Notes: generated by a model not told the origin, from the letters alone. A DNA stretch of 64,000 bases from an uncultured Pelosinus sp. (GCA_900550105.1 URQW01000003.1:39915-103914), one strand, 5' to 3'. Shown: positions 17,746-27,601, counted from the stretch's first letter. Translations and numbers: made by a program.

Positions 17746-19440
17746 TTATAGGCGGAACCGACTTACGGCGCTTTGCAACTCTTGGGCCAAATGGGCTAAG
17801 GAACGGCTGGCTGACGCAACATCTTCCATCGAAGCAAGCTGTTCCTCCGACGCAGCGGAAACGCCCTGAGCTTCACTGGCAGTAGTATCACTGAAGCTGT
17901 CAATTCGCTGTACTGCTCCCACAACATTTTGACTACTTGCCGCCATCTGTTCCACCGCAGCGGAAATATCCTGAATCTGGCCTGATACATGCGTAACAAG
18001 ATCCGCAATTTCCCGAAAAGCACTCCCGGCTTCACCGACAACAGCAGCCCCAGTTTTGACTTCTCGCGTACCATGCTCCATGGCGATAACCGCTTTGTCC
18101 GTGTCACCCTGAATTTCTTGAATTAGGTCGGCAATCTTCTTCGCCGCTTCTTGGGACTGTTCCGCCAGTTTCCGTACTTCTTCGGCTACGACAGCAAAGC
18201 CGCGCCCTTGTTCCCCGGCTCTAGCCGCTTCAATGGCGGCATTGAGCGCCAAAAGATTCGTTTGACCGGCAATCCCCGAAATCGCATCGACAATCTGGCC
18301 AATTTCTTTCGAACGTTCGCCTAGCTTAGTAACTACCTGGGCCGAGGTATTGACGGTTGTTTCAATTTGTACCATTTGCGAAACGGCTTTATCGACAGCT
18401 TTGCCGCCTGCTTGCGCCCGATCAGCGCTCTGCGCCGACTGTTCGGCTACAGATGTAATTTTCACAGCAATATGATCAATGCCTTCAGACAACTGTCCAA
18501 TATGTTCGGTGGCCTCACCGACATAACGCCGCTGCTCTGACGCGCCGCTCGCTACATCCACCATGGAATGTGCTACCTGATTGGCCGCCGTAGCCGATTG
18601 TTCGGCGCTTGCGGTTAATTCTTCCGAAGAAGATGCCACATGGTCGGCTGAGGCTGAGATCTTGCGCAGCATCGTTCGCATCGATTGCACCATCTGATCC
18701 ATCGCCCTGGCCATATCAGCCACTTCGTCTTTACCGCGTAAAATGGCCTCAGGAACCGTAATACTGTAGTCGCCAGACGAAATCGTATTGAGGTCCTGTA
18801 CCGCCAGTTTAATCGGCCCCGCTACCTTGCGCGTAATCACTACAGCGATCACGATACTACTGATAAACGCAATGAGTAGAAAGATTAATATAATTATTTT
18901 GGCCTGCTCCATTTGGTCTTGGCTGACATCAAAGGTATCATTAATTTGCTTCTCGCGAAATTTAATATATTCCTTATACTTTTCGCTTAACTTACCAGCC
19001 ACAGGCGCTACTTCTGTACCCATGAGCGTGATTAATTCTTCTTTTTTACCTGCCTTTTGCAATGGTACAACCTTTTCCATAATAATCTTTTCATATTGGT
19101 CAGCTAAAGCCATAACCTCCTGCGCATACTGTTTTCCTTGCGGCGTAATCGACTTAGCCACAAGTTCTGCTTGAATCGCATCGGCTTCCTTATTCAGATC
19201 TTTATATTCTTGTAAAAACTTTTCATCATTTGTAATGACATAGCCTCGTAATGCAGCAACCTGTCTAGCTCCAAGCAGCGCTGCATAATTGGTTTTTGCC
19301 ATCAATGGCAGTGTTACATCTTGAATCTGATCACTTGAATGCCGGATTTGCTGCAATAAATACCAACTGATTCCACCAGAAACAGTCATCAAGAGAACAA
19401 CTATTAAAAACCCTGTTGCTATTTTCGCCCCTATTTTCAT
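17746..19440 (-). CDS. Methyl-accepting chemotaxis protein with 4-helix-bundle sensor
   Basis: A transmembrane chemoreceptor of 564 residues. TM1 (about 8-28), a periplasmic four-helix-bundle sensor (about 30-185), TM2 (about 188-205), HAMP (about 205-265), then the signalling coiled coil whose tip contains [19 protein letters not shown] and [15 protein letters not shown]. The C-terminal SRFRL ending lacks a CheR/CheB-tethering pentapeptide. The ribosome binding site is weak, and a GCTGG/CCAGC hairpin lies just before the ATG at 19440. It is a single gene; the ligand is unknown. Confidence 0.94.
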   Translation of the reverse strand: MKIGAKIATGFLIVVLLMTVSGGISWYLLQQIRHSSDQIQDVTLPLMAKTNYAALLGARQVAALRGYVITNDEKFLQEYKDLNKEADAIQAELVAKSITPQGKQYAQEVMALADQYEKIIMEKVVPLQKAGKKEELITLMGTEVAPVAGKLSEKYKEYIKFREKQINDTFDVSQDQMEQAKIIILIFLLIAFISSIVIAVVITRKVAGPIKLAVQDLNTISSGDYSITVPEAILRGKDEVADMARAMDQMVQSMRTMLRKISASADHVASSSEELTASAEQSATAANQVAHSMVDVASGASEQRRYVGEATEHIGQLSEGIDHIAVKITSVAEQSAQSADRAQAGGKAVDKAVSQMVQIETTVNTSAQVVTKLGERSKEIGQIVDAISGIAGQTNLLALNAAIEAARAGEQGRGFAVVAEEVRKLAEQSQEAAKKIADLIQEIQGDTDKAVIAMEHGTREVKTGAAVVGEAGSAFREIADLVTHVSGQIQDISAAVEQMAASSQNVVGAVQRIDSFSDTTASEAQGVSAASEEQLASMEDVASASRSLAHLAQELQSAVSRFRL

Positions 19441-19620
19441 TTTCCGGCTGGCAAATTACCAGCACTCCACCTGCCCTTCTTTAATTTAGAGCTTTATCCC
19501 TATTTTCCCACTGATTATTTCGTCATTTTACGACAAATTACCTCTATTTTTTCAAAAATTTCTTTATCTAAAGAACAGCATTTCCTTGTGCAATTTAGGC
19601 AACAAAAATCGCCCTACCAG

Positions 19621-19644
19621 AAAAAACAGCAGAAAAATTCTGCT
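19621..19644 (-). terminator. Terminator after putP
   Basis: AGCAGAA (19628-19634) and TTCTGCT (19638-19644) form a 7-bp stem with a 3-base loop. On the minus strand it is followed by GTTTTTT. It lies about 70 bp past the putP stop codon. Confidence 0.75.
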
Positions 19645-19716
19645 ACTTCCTCCAATAGGACGAAAAAGTTTTTCTAATTATACGAATTGTATTAGGTAGA
19701 TACTAGGTATAAGCAA

Positions 19717-21198
19717 TTAGATCTGATTTTTCTCTACTTCAGCAAAATCGGCTAAAATGGCTTCCGAAGGTTCCTCATCGAAAAGACTAACAACATAAAT
19801 CGTCAGACAAGACAAGAAAAAACCAGGAACAATTTCATAGAGACCAAACCAAGAAAACTGTTTCCAAATTAAAACAGTTACACCGCCAACAATCATACCA
19901 GCCAAAGCGCCATTACGCGTCATGCGCCGCCAAAACAGCGATATGACGAGTACCGGACCAAAAGCGGCGCCAAAACCAGCCCAGGCATAAGCCACCATAT
20001 TTAGCACAAAATTGTCAGGATCAAGGCCAAGCACAATTGCTAGCAGCGATACACCGACTACAGTAAGACGGCTAACCCAGACAAGCTCTTTTTCTGAAGC
20101 ATTTTTCCGCAGCAACGCTTTGTAGAAGTCTTGTGATACCGCCGAAGCCGTAACAAGCAGTTGCGACGAAGCCGTACTCATTACAGCAGCGAGAACAGCG
20201 GAGAGAATCAGCCCGGCAAAGAACGAGGAAAATAATTCATGCGTCATAACCATAAATACCGTTTCCACAGCGGAGCCTTCTAAGGGTTGCTGCAAATAAA
20301 CCCGTCCGACCATGCCGACAAGTACAGCGGCAATCAAGGAAAAAACGACCCAGGTCATGGCAATATTCGTAGCCCGCTGAATTTCTCCTGATGAGCGAAT
20401 TGCCATAAACCGCACTAAAATATGGGGCTGACCAAAATAACCAAGGCCCCAGGCAAGTAACGAAATAATTTCGATGGCTGTCAGCATCTGCCCATCCGGT
20501 TTCGTAAAAGGATTAAACATTTCTGGATTCAGCGTATTTAAAGCTTGCGCTGTAGCCGCTGGTCCGCCGAGAAAACAAGCGGCAGTGACAGGTACAGCAA
20601 TAATGGCAAAAAACATCATCACCCCTTGGACAAAATCAGTCCAGCACACCGCCATAAATCCGCCGAGAAAGGTGTAAAAAACAACAACAAGAGCGCCAAG
20701 CACCATCGCCGTAATATAAGGAAGGCCAAAGACTGTTTGAAACAACTTGCCGCCAGCAACAAAACCAGAGGAAGTATAAATCAAAAAGAAAATTAAAATA
20801 AATAAAGCCGAAGCAATCCGTAAAATCTGCGATTTATCATGAAAGCGATTTTCAAAGTAGTCCGGTAAGGTTAAAGAGTCATTGGCAATCTGCGTATACT
20901 GCCGCAGCCGTTTAGCCACAAACTGCCAATTGATCCAGGTACCTAACATCAAGCCCAACGCAATCCAACCGGCCTGAACCCCGGCAACATAAGCATAGCC
21001 AGGAAGCCCCATGAGCATCCAGCCACTCATATCAGAAGCCTCAGCACTCATCGAAGTCACCCAAGCGCCAAGCTGCCTGCCTCCCAAAATATAATCTGAC
21101 ATACTTTGTTCCTTGCGCCAATGATAAATGCCGATAGCCAGCATCACGAGAATATAAAGCGCAAAAGCGGCAAAAATTCCGCCGTTTTGTTCAATCAT
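19717..21198 (-). CDS. putP: Sodium/proline symporter PutP
   Basis: A 493-residue sodium:solute symporter (SSS family) with about 13 membrane helices. PutP features are GGRQLGAWVTSMSAEASDMSGW in the second helix region, FVAGGKLF and the sodium-site segment SAVLAAVMSTASSQLL. It imports L-proline with Na+, for nutrition or osmoprotection. The start ATG follows GAAGGAG. It is a single gene with its own terminator. No putA or proline reductase gene is nearby. Confidence 0.9.
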   Translation of the reverse strand: MIEQNGGIFAAFALYILVMLAIGIYHWRKEQSMSDYILGGRQLGAWVTSMSAEASDMSGWMLMGLPGYAYVAGVQAGWIALGLMLGTWINWQFVAKRLRQYTQIANDSLTLPDYFENRFHDKSQILRIASALFILIFFLIYTSSGFVAGGKLFQTVFGLPYITAMVLGALVVVFYTFLGGFMAVCWTDFVQGVMMFFAIIAVPVTAACFLGGPAATAQALNTLNPEMFNPFTKPDGQMLTAIEIISLLAWGLGYFGQPHILVRFMAIRSSGEIQRATNIAMTWVVFSLIAAVLVGMVGRVYLQQPLEGSAVETVFMVMTHELFSSFFAGLILSAVLAAVMSTASSQLLVTASAVSQDFYKALLRKNASEKELVWVSRLTVVGVSLLAIVLGLDPDNFVLNMVAYAWAGFGAAFGPVLVISLFWRRMTRNGALAGMIVGGVTVLIWKQFSWFGLYEIVPGFFLSCLTIYVVSLFDEEPSEAILADFAEVEKNQI

Positions 21199-21285
21199 AG
21201 CTCTTTCTCTCCTTCATAGATCGTGTTTTGAAAAATAAGTCCATTTATAAAGTATACTGGTAAACTTCGTTTACAGCAACAGGGC

Positions 21286-21314
21286 AAAAAAATAGTCCCC
21301 TAAGCTAGAGGACT
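21286..21314 (-). terminator. Terminator of the radical SAM repair cassette
   Basis: On the minus strand AGTCCTCT and AGGGGACT (21307-21314 and 21294-21301) form an 8-bp stem with one G-U pair, followed by a U-tract (21286-21292). It sits just after the second gene of the cassette. Confidence 0.85.
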
Positions 21315-21318
21315 TGCT

Positions 21319-22116
21319 TTATTTCAGATCAGCCGAAGAAAGCTGCAATAATCTTGTTGCAGGCAAAACGTCGCTTTGAAACTCCGTGAGGTATTTCCAG
21401 TAGCGCTGCGGCATTTGGCTGCGCCGACAAAGCGGATTGTGCCGTTCTTTGATTTCAATTGTTTCATAAAAAAGCTGCCACAATTGGCGAAATTTCACTT
21501 CTTCAGCATCTGCCTCTGGCATAGTAAAATCAGCAATAGGCAGAATCTGAGCCCGATACGCTTCATAGATAAGCCCCATCTGATGGGTTCGATCATAAAT
21601 GAAAAACCGTTCTTCTGGATAGCGACTGCGAAAATGCGTTACAAGCAACGGCAATACAAAGTTTTTTGGTTCAATTTCAGCGACAAGGGCTTCCGCAAAT
21701 ATAGAAAACCGAATAAACCCTTTAAATAAATGGCTTTCTCGTTCTAAAAACCGTACTGCTTTTACCAGCTTGTCAACACAATCCTCGGTCAGCTGATTCA
21801 TAATAGTAGGACCGACGCGATAGCCAAGGCGTAAAAAATGGAGAATGGCTAATTCCTTTTGGGGCAGACACGTCAGAAAGGCTTTTTGAATCAGCTCTAG
21901 CGCTTCTTTCCCGATTTTTTGCGGAATCGAGCGATACACGCGCTGCGCCTTTTCCTCATCTGTCGCGATTGCTTCAATTGGAAATAGCAGCGTTACCGCT
22001 TGATCAGGCGGCAAAATATCGATAGGAATCTCTTTACGGTCATAACTGGCAAAAACACAACATAAGAGCCCTTCAAAAGTACCGTCATATTGATAAACAG
22101 GCGCTTCTGCTACCAT
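21319..22116 (-). CDS. TIGR03915-type DNA metabolism protein (DUF4130)
   Basis: A 265-residue protein recognised by its opening (VYQYDGTFEGLLCCVFASYDRKEIP), the pattern IPQKIGKEAL, and the C-terminal YWKYLTEFQ. The family is always found beside the TIGR03916 radical SAM protein and resembles the N-terminal or DUF4130 region of some uracil-DNA-glycosylase-like proteins. Its biochemical role is unknown. The start ATG at 22116 overlaps the end of the upstream gene by 7 bp, so the two are translationally coupled. The LexA box upstream of the pair puts it in the SOS response. Confidence 0.85.
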   Translation of the reverse strand: MVAEAPVYQYDGTFEGLLCCVFASYDRKEIPIDILPPDQAVTLLFPIEAIATDEEKAQRVYRSIPQKIGKEALELIQKAFLTCLPQKELAILHFLRLGYRVGPTIMNQLTEDCVDKLVKAVRFLERESHLFKGFIRFSIFAEALVAEIEPKNFVLPLLVTHFRSRYPEERFFIYDRTHQMGLIYEAYRAQILPIADFTMPEADAEEVKFRQLWQLFYETIEIKERHNPLCRRSQMPQRYWKYLTEFQSDVLPATRLLQLSSADLK

Positions 22117-23471
22117 AATGCTGTCGCCTCCAACTGCTTCACTTTATCGGTCAAACCGCTAGGCAGCTTGATCGATGGAGCTGTAAGTACGCTTTGTTCC
22201 ACCGCCTCAGGAAATAACGATAGCTGCGTGGACTGTTCGTTACCGGGCTTGTCTTGCAACAACCGCAGTTCCTTTACTGATAGGAGCGACTGTAGCATCG
22301 CCTGCTCTGATTTGATCATACCCGCAAAAGTCTTGCCGCGGCAAGTAATAAAATACTGCGCCCGTTTTAAGACGACGCCCAGCTTCTTTACGCCTTCAAA
22401 TGTCAGTGAACCACTGCGTCTGGCCCGAATGATTCGTTTAGCGCTCAAGACGCCAATCCCCGGTACGCGCAGTAATTCTTCATAAGCGGCCCGATTGATT
22501 TCTACCGGGAAAAACTCGGGATGATGAAGCGCCCAACTGCATTTGGGGTCCATCGTCGGATCAAAACTTTGCCGCGTTTGATCAAGTAGTTCTGTGGCCT
22601 GAAAACCATAAAAACGCAGCAGCCAGTCAGCCTGATAGAGCCGATGTTCTCTTAAGAGCGGCGGCGCATCAAGGGCAGGCAGCAGACTATCTTGAGCTAC
22701 AGGTATGTACGCCGAAAAAAAGACCCGCTTCAATTTATAAGTTTTATAGAGACTTTCCGTTAAGTGCAAAATCTGAAAATCCGTATCAGCCGTAGCGCCG
22801 ATAATCATTTGGGTACTCTGCCCCGCTGGGGCGAATTTCGGCGCATGACGATATTTTACGAGATCGCGGGAGTTTTCTTGCCGCTTTCCCGTTATAAACC
22901 CCATAGGTTTTAAAATAGAATGCTTCGATTTATCAGGCGCGAGCAGCGCCAAGCTCTTTTGCGACGGCAGTTCAATATTAACGCTCATACGATCTGCCAA
23001 GAGTCCTAGTTGTTCGATCAGGCGGCTATCAGCGCCAGGAATAGCCTTTGCATGAATATAGCCAGCAAAGCGATACTCCTGGCGTAAAATTTTAAGCGTA
23101 GCAATGAGCTGTTCACAAGTATAATCAGGATTTTTAAACACGCCAGAACTTAGAAAAAGTCCCTCAATATAGTTACGGCGATAAAAACTAATTGTGAGAT
23201 CTGCTAATTCCCGCGGCGAAAAGGCGGCGCGATCGGTCTCATTGGAACGACGATTAATACAATATTTACAATCATAAATACAGATATTGGTCATAAGCAC
23301 TTTTAACAACGAAACACAGCGACCGTCAGCGGCAAAAGTATGGCAGATTCCACAGGCAGCGGCGCTGCCAATGCCACCCTTGCCTGCCTGTTTATCCACA
23401 CCGCTTGACGTACAAGCCACATCATATTTCGCCGCATCCGTTAAAATCTTCAGCTTTTCAAAAACATCCAC
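22110..23471 (-). CDS. Radical SAM protein of DNA repair/modification cassette (TIGR03916)
   Basis: A 453-residue protein. The radical SAM [4Fe-4S] cluster motif is Cys64-x3-Cys68-x2-Cys71 (CIYDCKYC); four more cysteines at 20, 40, 43 and 52 may bind metal. A helix-hairpin-helix DNA-binding motif (LRVPGIGVLSAKRIIRAR) lies near residues 335-355. The combination suggests radical chemistry on DNA, but no substrate is known for this family. The start is GTG with AAGGGAG upstream. It is the first gene of an SOS-type two-gene operon with DUF4130. Confidence 0.88.
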   Translation of the reverse strand: MDVFEKLKILTDAAKYDVACTSSGVDKQAGKGGIGSAAACGICHTFAADGRCVSLLKVLMTNICIYDCKYCINRRSNETDRAAFSPRELADLTISFYRRNYIEGLFLSSGVFKNPDYTCEQLIATLKILRQEYRFAGYIHAKAIPGADSRLIEQLGLLADRMSVNIELPSQKSLALLAPDKSKHSILKPMGFITGKRQENSRDLVKYRHAPKFAPAGQSTQMIIGATADTDFQILHLTESLYKTYKLKRVFFSAYIPVAQDSLLPALDAPPLLREHRLYQADWLLRFYGFQATELLDQTRQSFDPTMDPKCSWALHHPEFFPVEINRAAYEELLRVPGIGVLSAKRIIRARRSGSLTFEGVKKLGVVLKRAQYFITCRGKTFAGMIKSEQAMLQSLLSVKELRLLQDKPGNEQSTQLSLFPEAVEQSVLTAPSIKLPSGLTDKVKQLEATALW

Positions 23472-23497
23472 TTTGATCAGCTCCCTTACTTCTTATC

Positions 23498-23526
23498 ATT
23501 ATAATATAGAACATACGTTCTTGCAA
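23498..23526 (-). promoter_or_regulatory. SOS promoter with LexA (DinR) box
   Basis: On the minus strand TTGCAA (23521-23526), 17 bp and TATAAT (23498-23503) form a strong sigma-A promoter. The spacer holds GAACGTATGTTC (23509-23520), a match to the Gram-positive LexA consensus GAAC-N4-GTTC. LexA bound here would sit between the -35 and -10 elements. Confidence 0.85.
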
Positions 23527-23529
23527 AGA

Positions 23530-23566
23530 AGTAAAAATAAAGCGAGTACCTAAACGAGATACTCGC
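23530..23566 (-). terminator. Terminator of the DUF6282 gene
   Basis: GCGAGTA (23542-23548) pairs with TACTCGC (23560-23566). On the minus strand it is followed by TTTATTTTTACTT. Confidence 0.65.
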
Positions 23567-23581
23567 ATGCTGACATAGTGA

Positions 23582-24433
23582 TTAGAGCAGATCAAGCAGT
23601 TTTGCCGGATTGATTTTGGTCATTTGATCAATTGCGACCCGAGAGACGCCGGACTGTACAAAAAAGTCAATATGCTCAGCCAACGCTTCACTCCACAGCG
23701 GATTTTCCGTCTGTCCGCCATCGGTAGCCAGAATCGTCGATTCATAACCGATTGCAGCAACAGCTTCCAGATTGATCGCAAAGTTTTTCCGATACCCTTC
23801 ACCAGGCGGTCTTGTGGCATAACACCGTTCAAAAAACACGCCATACTGCGCTAATTCTTTCTGCTGTGCTAGCGACATATTAATGGACCACCATTCCGGG
23901 TGATTCACAATGATTTTTTGAACGCCCACTTGTTTCGCTGTTTCCACAACGATAAGCGTTTCTTCTGGCGCTAAATGGCCTGTGCCTAACACAATATTAT
24001 GCTCCGCAATCAGCTTCAATACAGCAAGCAGTTCTGGCGTTACTTTACGATCTACTACGGAGGTAACACCGCCGCTTTTCCCTTGCAGCCGCTTTTCATG
24101 AGATGAATCGGCTGTAGGCAGCCAAATAATTTTAGCGCCCATCTTGATAGCAACCTCAACGGCTGCCGGATTGATACCGCCCACATACGAATTTAACGTG
24201 AGCCCGCCAAAAACACGAATTCCTGGTACAACGAACTCAGCAATGCTAGCCCGGTCCATCGTCGGCACAAGATGTGACTTAATCACGATCGCTTTTGCCC
24301 CTACCCGCAAAGCTTCACGAGCCAATTCAATATCATTAAGTCTTCTAAGACGTACGTCAGGATTCGTATGAATATGCGTATCAATTACGCCCTGAAGTAA
24401 CTCCTCGGAAAAGGGTTTTACACTATTTTCCAT
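23582..24433 (-). CDS. DUF6282 family metal-dependent hydrolase-like protein
   Basis: A 283-residue TIM-barrel protein of the amidohydrolase type. An N-terminal His-x-His metal motif (VIDTHIHTNPD, His20 and His22) is followed by IVIKSH, GTGHLAPEE, IIVNHPEW and a late Asp in ILATDGGQT, the expected order of metal ligands. It lacks a signal peptide. The start ATG follows GGGAGG. It is transcribed divergently from the LysR gene. Neighbours (DapA-family aldolase, 2-hydroxyacid dehydrogenase, carboxylate carrier) suggest hydrolysis of a lactone, amide or ester in carboxylate catabolism, but the substrate is unknown. Confidence 0.8.
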   Translation of the reverse strand: MENSVKPFSEELLQGVIDTHIHTNPDVRLRRLNDIELAREALRVGAKAIVIKSHLVPTMDRASIAEFVVPGIRVFGGLTLNSYVGGINPAAVEVAIKMGAKIIWLPTADSSHEKRLQGKSGGVTSVVDRKVTPELLAVLKLIAEHNIVLGTGHLAPEETLIVVETAKQVGVQKIIVNHPEWWSINMSLAQQKELAQYGVFFERCYATRPPGEGYRKNFAINLEAVAAIGYESTILATDGGQTENPLWSEALAEHIDFFVQSGVSRVAIDQMTKINPAKLLDLL

Positions 24434-24557
24434 TGTCTTCCTCCCTTTTTAGATTTGGCTGAAATTCTTTTATTTTTTTCGAATATTCTTGTTGTTTTTC
24501 GTTCTCAATTATATAATAATTCTATATATATAAACAAATACATAATTTCTAATAAGC

Positions 24558-24578
24558 CCTATAGTTTTAATTTATACA
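24558..24578. promoter_or_regulatory. Possible LysR binding site before the lysR gene
   Basis: CCTATA, nine bases and TATACA resemble the better site at 27680-27702. It lies 25 bp before the LysR start codon, a place suited to autorepression. Weak on its own. Confidence 0.35.
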
Positions 24579-24603
24579 TAGTGAAAGAAGGCGCTGCACT
24601 ACA

Positions 24604-25566
24604 ATGACGGAACGTGAACTTCTTTACGTAAAAACAGTAGCTGATGAAAAAAGTCTGTCGAAAGCAGCAAAAAAACTGTTTTTAACCCAGCCATCCCTGA
24701 GTGTCTGTATGCAAAAAATCGAAACAAACCTTGGGATCAAACTCTTTAAGCGCACAAGCAAAGGACTTTTACTCACATTTGCTGGCGAAAGATATTATCA
24801 AATGGCCACAGATATTTTAAAAATCTATAATGATTTTGAAATTGAAGTGAGTGATATCAACAATTTGAAAAAAGGCCGAATGACCATTGGCATTACCGTA
24901 TATTTGGCTACTTATATGCTACCGTTGGTGCTGCCCGCTTTTAAACAAAAATGTCCAAATATCGAAATATTTATCATTGAAAAAAATTCTACCGAGCTGG
25001 ATAAGGCTCTCGCGTCAGGTGAAATCGACTTTGCGATCATGCACACTTTTCCATTTAATGAACATGCCAATAATATCAATACTAAAATTCACCCTTTATT
25101 TAAAGATCCACTCGTGCTGGTAACCAAACCAAATCATCCGCTGCGACAATATGCAATACCCAAGAATGACTTGGAATTTCCCCAGATCGATCTCACCTTA
25201 TTTGCCCAAGAGCCCTTCATTATGCTGCACCAAGAACAAAAAATCCGGCAAGTCACTGATTTAATCTTGCAGAAAGCAGCGATTACGCCGACCATCGCCT
25301 TAACGACTAAAAGCTACGAAACGGCGAGAAGACTCGCTTGCGAAGGCCTTGGCATAACCTTAGTTCCCCGCCAATATCTCGATATTTTTCCTAGTACCTT
25401 TCATCCTGATTACTATCACATTGAGGAAAAATATTCTCCCTACTGGACGATGTGTGTCGCCGTACAAAAAGACGCCTATATTTCCCGGGCGGCACGGCTA
25501 TTTATCAGCATGATCACTGAACAATTTCATTTCACACCAGTAAATTTGAATCATTCTTTCGAATAA
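24604..25566 (+). CDS. LysR family transcriptional regulator
   Basis: A 320-residue LysR protein. The N-terminal winged helix (about 1-60) shows SLSKAAKKLFLTQPSLSVCMQKIE, and a periplasmic-binding-protein-like effector domain follows (about 88-295). It is the only plus-strand gene among DUF6282, dapA and the dehydrogenase, and probably controls them and the MatC-like carrier through the CCTATA-type sites. The effector is probably a small carboxylate. A strong bidirectional terminator follows. Confidence 0.92.
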   Translation: MTERELLYVKTVADEKSLSKAAKKLFLTQPSLSVCMQKIETNLGIKLFKRTSKGLLLTFAGERYYQMATDILKIYNDFEIEVSDINNLKKGRMTIGITVYLATYMLPLVLPAFKQKCPNIEIFIIEKNSTELDKALASGEIDFAIMHTFPFNEHANNINTKIHPLFKDPLVLVTKPNHPLRQYAIPKNDLEFPQIDLTLFAQEPFIMLHQEQKIRQVTDLILQKAAITPTIALTTKSYETARRLACEGLGITLVPRQYLDIFPSTFHPDYYHIEEKYSPYWTMCVAVQKDAYISRAARLFISMITEQFHFTPVNLNHSFE

Positions 25567-25571
25567 AACTA

Positions 25572-25618
25572 AAACACCTCGCATCGGCAGTTCACATGCC
25601 TGCCGATGCGAGGTGTTT
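25572..25618. terminator. Bidirectional terminator between lysR and dapA
   Basis: AAACACCTCGCATCGGCAG (25572-25590) pairs perfectly with its complement at 25600-25618 around a 9-base loop. U-rich stretches lie on both sides, serving convergent lysR (+) and dapA (-). Confidence 0.9.
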
Positions 25619-25654
25619 CCATAAATTTAAAAGCAGCTTAGCTCCGTGTTTAGC

Positions 25655-26539
25655 TTAGCCTTTAATCAAACCGTAAGCGGCCATTTCTTTCTTGAGGAAT
25701 TCCAAATTCTTATCGCTTAGTTCGCTCAAAGGCATACGACAACGGCCCACGCGATAGCCAAGCAGCCCCACAGCTGTTTTAACAGGAATCGGATTTACTT
25801 CACTGAAAAGGGATTTGATGAGATTCAAAGTTTTAAGCTGCAGTTTTCTTGCGCCAGCAATATCGCCCGCATGAAATTTCATCACCATATCATGAGTATC
25901 CTGCGGAATGATATTGGCCATAGTGGAAATAACCCCTGTACCGCCCAGCGATAAGAGTGGCAAAATATTGCCATCTTCACCGGAATAAACCGTCATATTA
26001 TTACCACATAAGTTGATAATATCGCCGACTTGACCTAAGTTACATTCCTTGATTGCAACAATGTTGTCTACTTTAGACAATTCATAAACGGTTTCCGGAT
26101 TAATATTCAAGTTCGTCCGACTAGGAACATTATAAAGAATAATCGGAATATTCACATTTTCAGCAATCGCTTTAAAATGATCGATAAGGCCTTTTTGTGT
26201 TGCTTTATTATAGTAAGGAGTTACGGAGAGCAGGGCATCGGCGCCGACAGCTTCCGCTTCTTTCGAAAGATCAATCGCATGACGCGTATCATTGCTGCCT
26301 GTTCCGGCAATGACAGGAATCCGTTTCGCCACCTTTTCTACAGCAAATTGGATGACGGCAATATGTTCTTCATCAGGCATTGTGGAAGCTTCACCCGTTG
26401 TCCCGCAAATCACGAGAGCGTCGGTGCCGTTTTGGATCTGAAATTCAATCAGCTTCCCCAGACTCTCATAGTCGACGCCGTCATCCGTAAAGGGAGTGAC
26501 GATCGCCACAGCAGAGCCGATAAATAATGGTTGTTTCAT
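25655..26539 (-). CDS. dapA: 4-hydroxy-tetrahydrodipicolinate synthase (DapA) family aldolase
   Basis: A 294-residue class I aldolase. The residues of true DapA are present: Thr47-Thr48 (CGTTGEAS), Tyr110, Tyr136 and Arg141 (YNVPSRTN) and Schiff-base Lys164 (AIKECN). DapA condenses pyruvate with aspartate semialdehyde in lysine and diaminopimelate synthesis. The start ATG follows GAGGAGG. The context, however, is a LysR-controlled catabolic cluster without other lysine genes, so a pyruvate-dependent aldolase acting on another aldehyde or keto acid is an alternative. Arg141, which binds the aspartate semialdehyde carboxylate, argues for DapA chemistry. Confidence 0.88.
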   Translation of the reverse strand: MKQPLFIGSAVAIVTPFTDDGVDYESLGKLIEFQIQNGTDALVICGTTGEASTMPDEEHIAVIQFAVEKVAKRIPVIAGTGSNDTRHAIDLSKEAEAVGADALLSVTPYYNKATQKGLIDHFKAIAENVNIPIILYNVPSRTNLNINPETVYELSKVDNIVAIKECNLGQVGDIINLCGNNMTVYSGEDGNILPLLSLGGTGVISTMANIIPQDTHDMVMKFHAGDIAGARKLQLKTLNLIKSLFSEVNPIPVKTAVGLLGYRVGRCRMPLSELSDKNLEFLKKEMAAYGLIKG

Positions 26540-26671
26540 GAGTTTTCCTCCTCATTTCTCTTGAAAAAATGTAAAGTCTTACTACTATGATTTTAGCCTA
26601 TCTTACGCGAAAAAGAAATTCTATTTCTTTGAAAAATCATAAATTCTGTAATTTTATTGTGAAATACTTGG

Positions 26672-27601
26672 CTAAGACCGTAACAGACAGCCAATTTTCT
26701 CGAAAGAAGCGCGATAAATCTCAATAGCTGCATCAACAGTCCCACCGCCAACATGGGGCGTCGCCACGACATTATCAAGTTGCAAGAGGGGATTATCAGC
26801 TGCTACTGGTTCACTGGCCCAAACATCAATCGCGGCTCCCGCAATTTTCCCTTGTCGCAAAGCTTCATATAAAGCTTGCTCATTTACCACATTACCACGG
26901 CCTACATGAATGAGAACAGAGCTTGGCTTCATCTGCGCTAGTTCTTTGGCAGCAATAAAATCTCGCGTCCCACTTGTTAATGGCAAATGGACACTCACAA
27001 TATCGGATTGCTGCAATACCTCTTCCAACGAGGCATACTTTACTTGATACTTTGCTTCAATAGAGGGTTCTAAGCGCGTACGATTATAATAAAGCAAGGT
27101 CGTGCCAAAAGCCCGGGAGAGTTCCGCCACCCGTTTGCCAATATGACCAAAACCAACGATACCATGGGTTTTTCCTTTTATTTCATAGGAACAAGACCGA
27201 TAGGTCCACATGGACCATTGTCCGGCTCGCGTACGTCGATCAAGCAGGATCGTCTTACGATATAAATCAAGAATCAGGCCGATTGTCAGCTCAGCAACCC
27301 CATTGGCATTGCCGCCAGGCACATTGCCTACTACAATACCGCGTTTTGCCGCTGCCACCGAGTCAATATTATCGGTGCCAACACCGACTTTCTGAACGAT
27401 TTTCAGTTTAGGCGCTTTACTCATGAACGCTTCATCCACTTTATACGTTGCCGTAAGAAACGCATCAGCCTCAGCTAGTTTTTTCTCCTGTTCCGCTTCC
27501 TCTAATTCACTAAGAAAAATCAGTTCTAGATCCTGCGGCGCCTCTTGACAGAGCAACGCTTTCATTTCATCCGTAATTTGATCAAGAAAAATACAATTCA
27601 C
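26672..27601 (-). CDS. D-isomer 2-hydroxyacid dehydrogenase (SerA-like)
   Basis: A 309-residue NAD-dependent dehydrogenase. The Rossmann motif is GIVGFGHIGKR, and the catalytic Arg, Glu and His are in HVGRGNVVNE, DVWASEP and TPHVGG. It lacks the ACT domain of full-length phosphoglycerate dehydrogenase. It reduces a 2-keto acid or oxidises a D-2-hydroxyacid. The start is GTG with GGGGAG upstream. It is transcribed away from the MatC-like carrier, and a shared LysR site lies between them. Confidence 0.9.
   Translation of the reverse strand: MNCIFLDQITDEMKALLCQEAPQDLELIFLSELEEAEQEKKLAEADAFLTATYKVDEAFMSKAPKLKIVQKVGVGTDNIDSVAAAKRGIVVGNVPGGNANGVAELTIGLILDLYRKTILLDRRTRAGQWSMWTYRSCSYEIKGKTHGIVGFGHIGKRVAELSRAFGTTLLYYNRTRLEPSIEAKYQVKYASLEEVLQQSDIVSVHLPLTSGTRDFIAAKELAQMKPSSVLIHVGRGNVVNEQALYEALRQGKIAGAAIDVWASEPVAADNPLLQLDNVVATPHVGGGTVDAAIEIYRASFEKIGCLLRS

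Noticed and set aside
19441..19560. Sigma-D promoter for the chemoreceptor at 17.7 kb
   Set aside because: Partial TAAT and GGGATAA strings exist but the spacing is 12-13 bp instead of about 15.
26612..26630. Hairpin AAAGAAAT/ATTTCTTT after the hydroxyacid dehydrogenase gene as terminator
   Set aside because: The stem is almost entirely A-T with a 3-base loop and a short U-tract, too weak to call.
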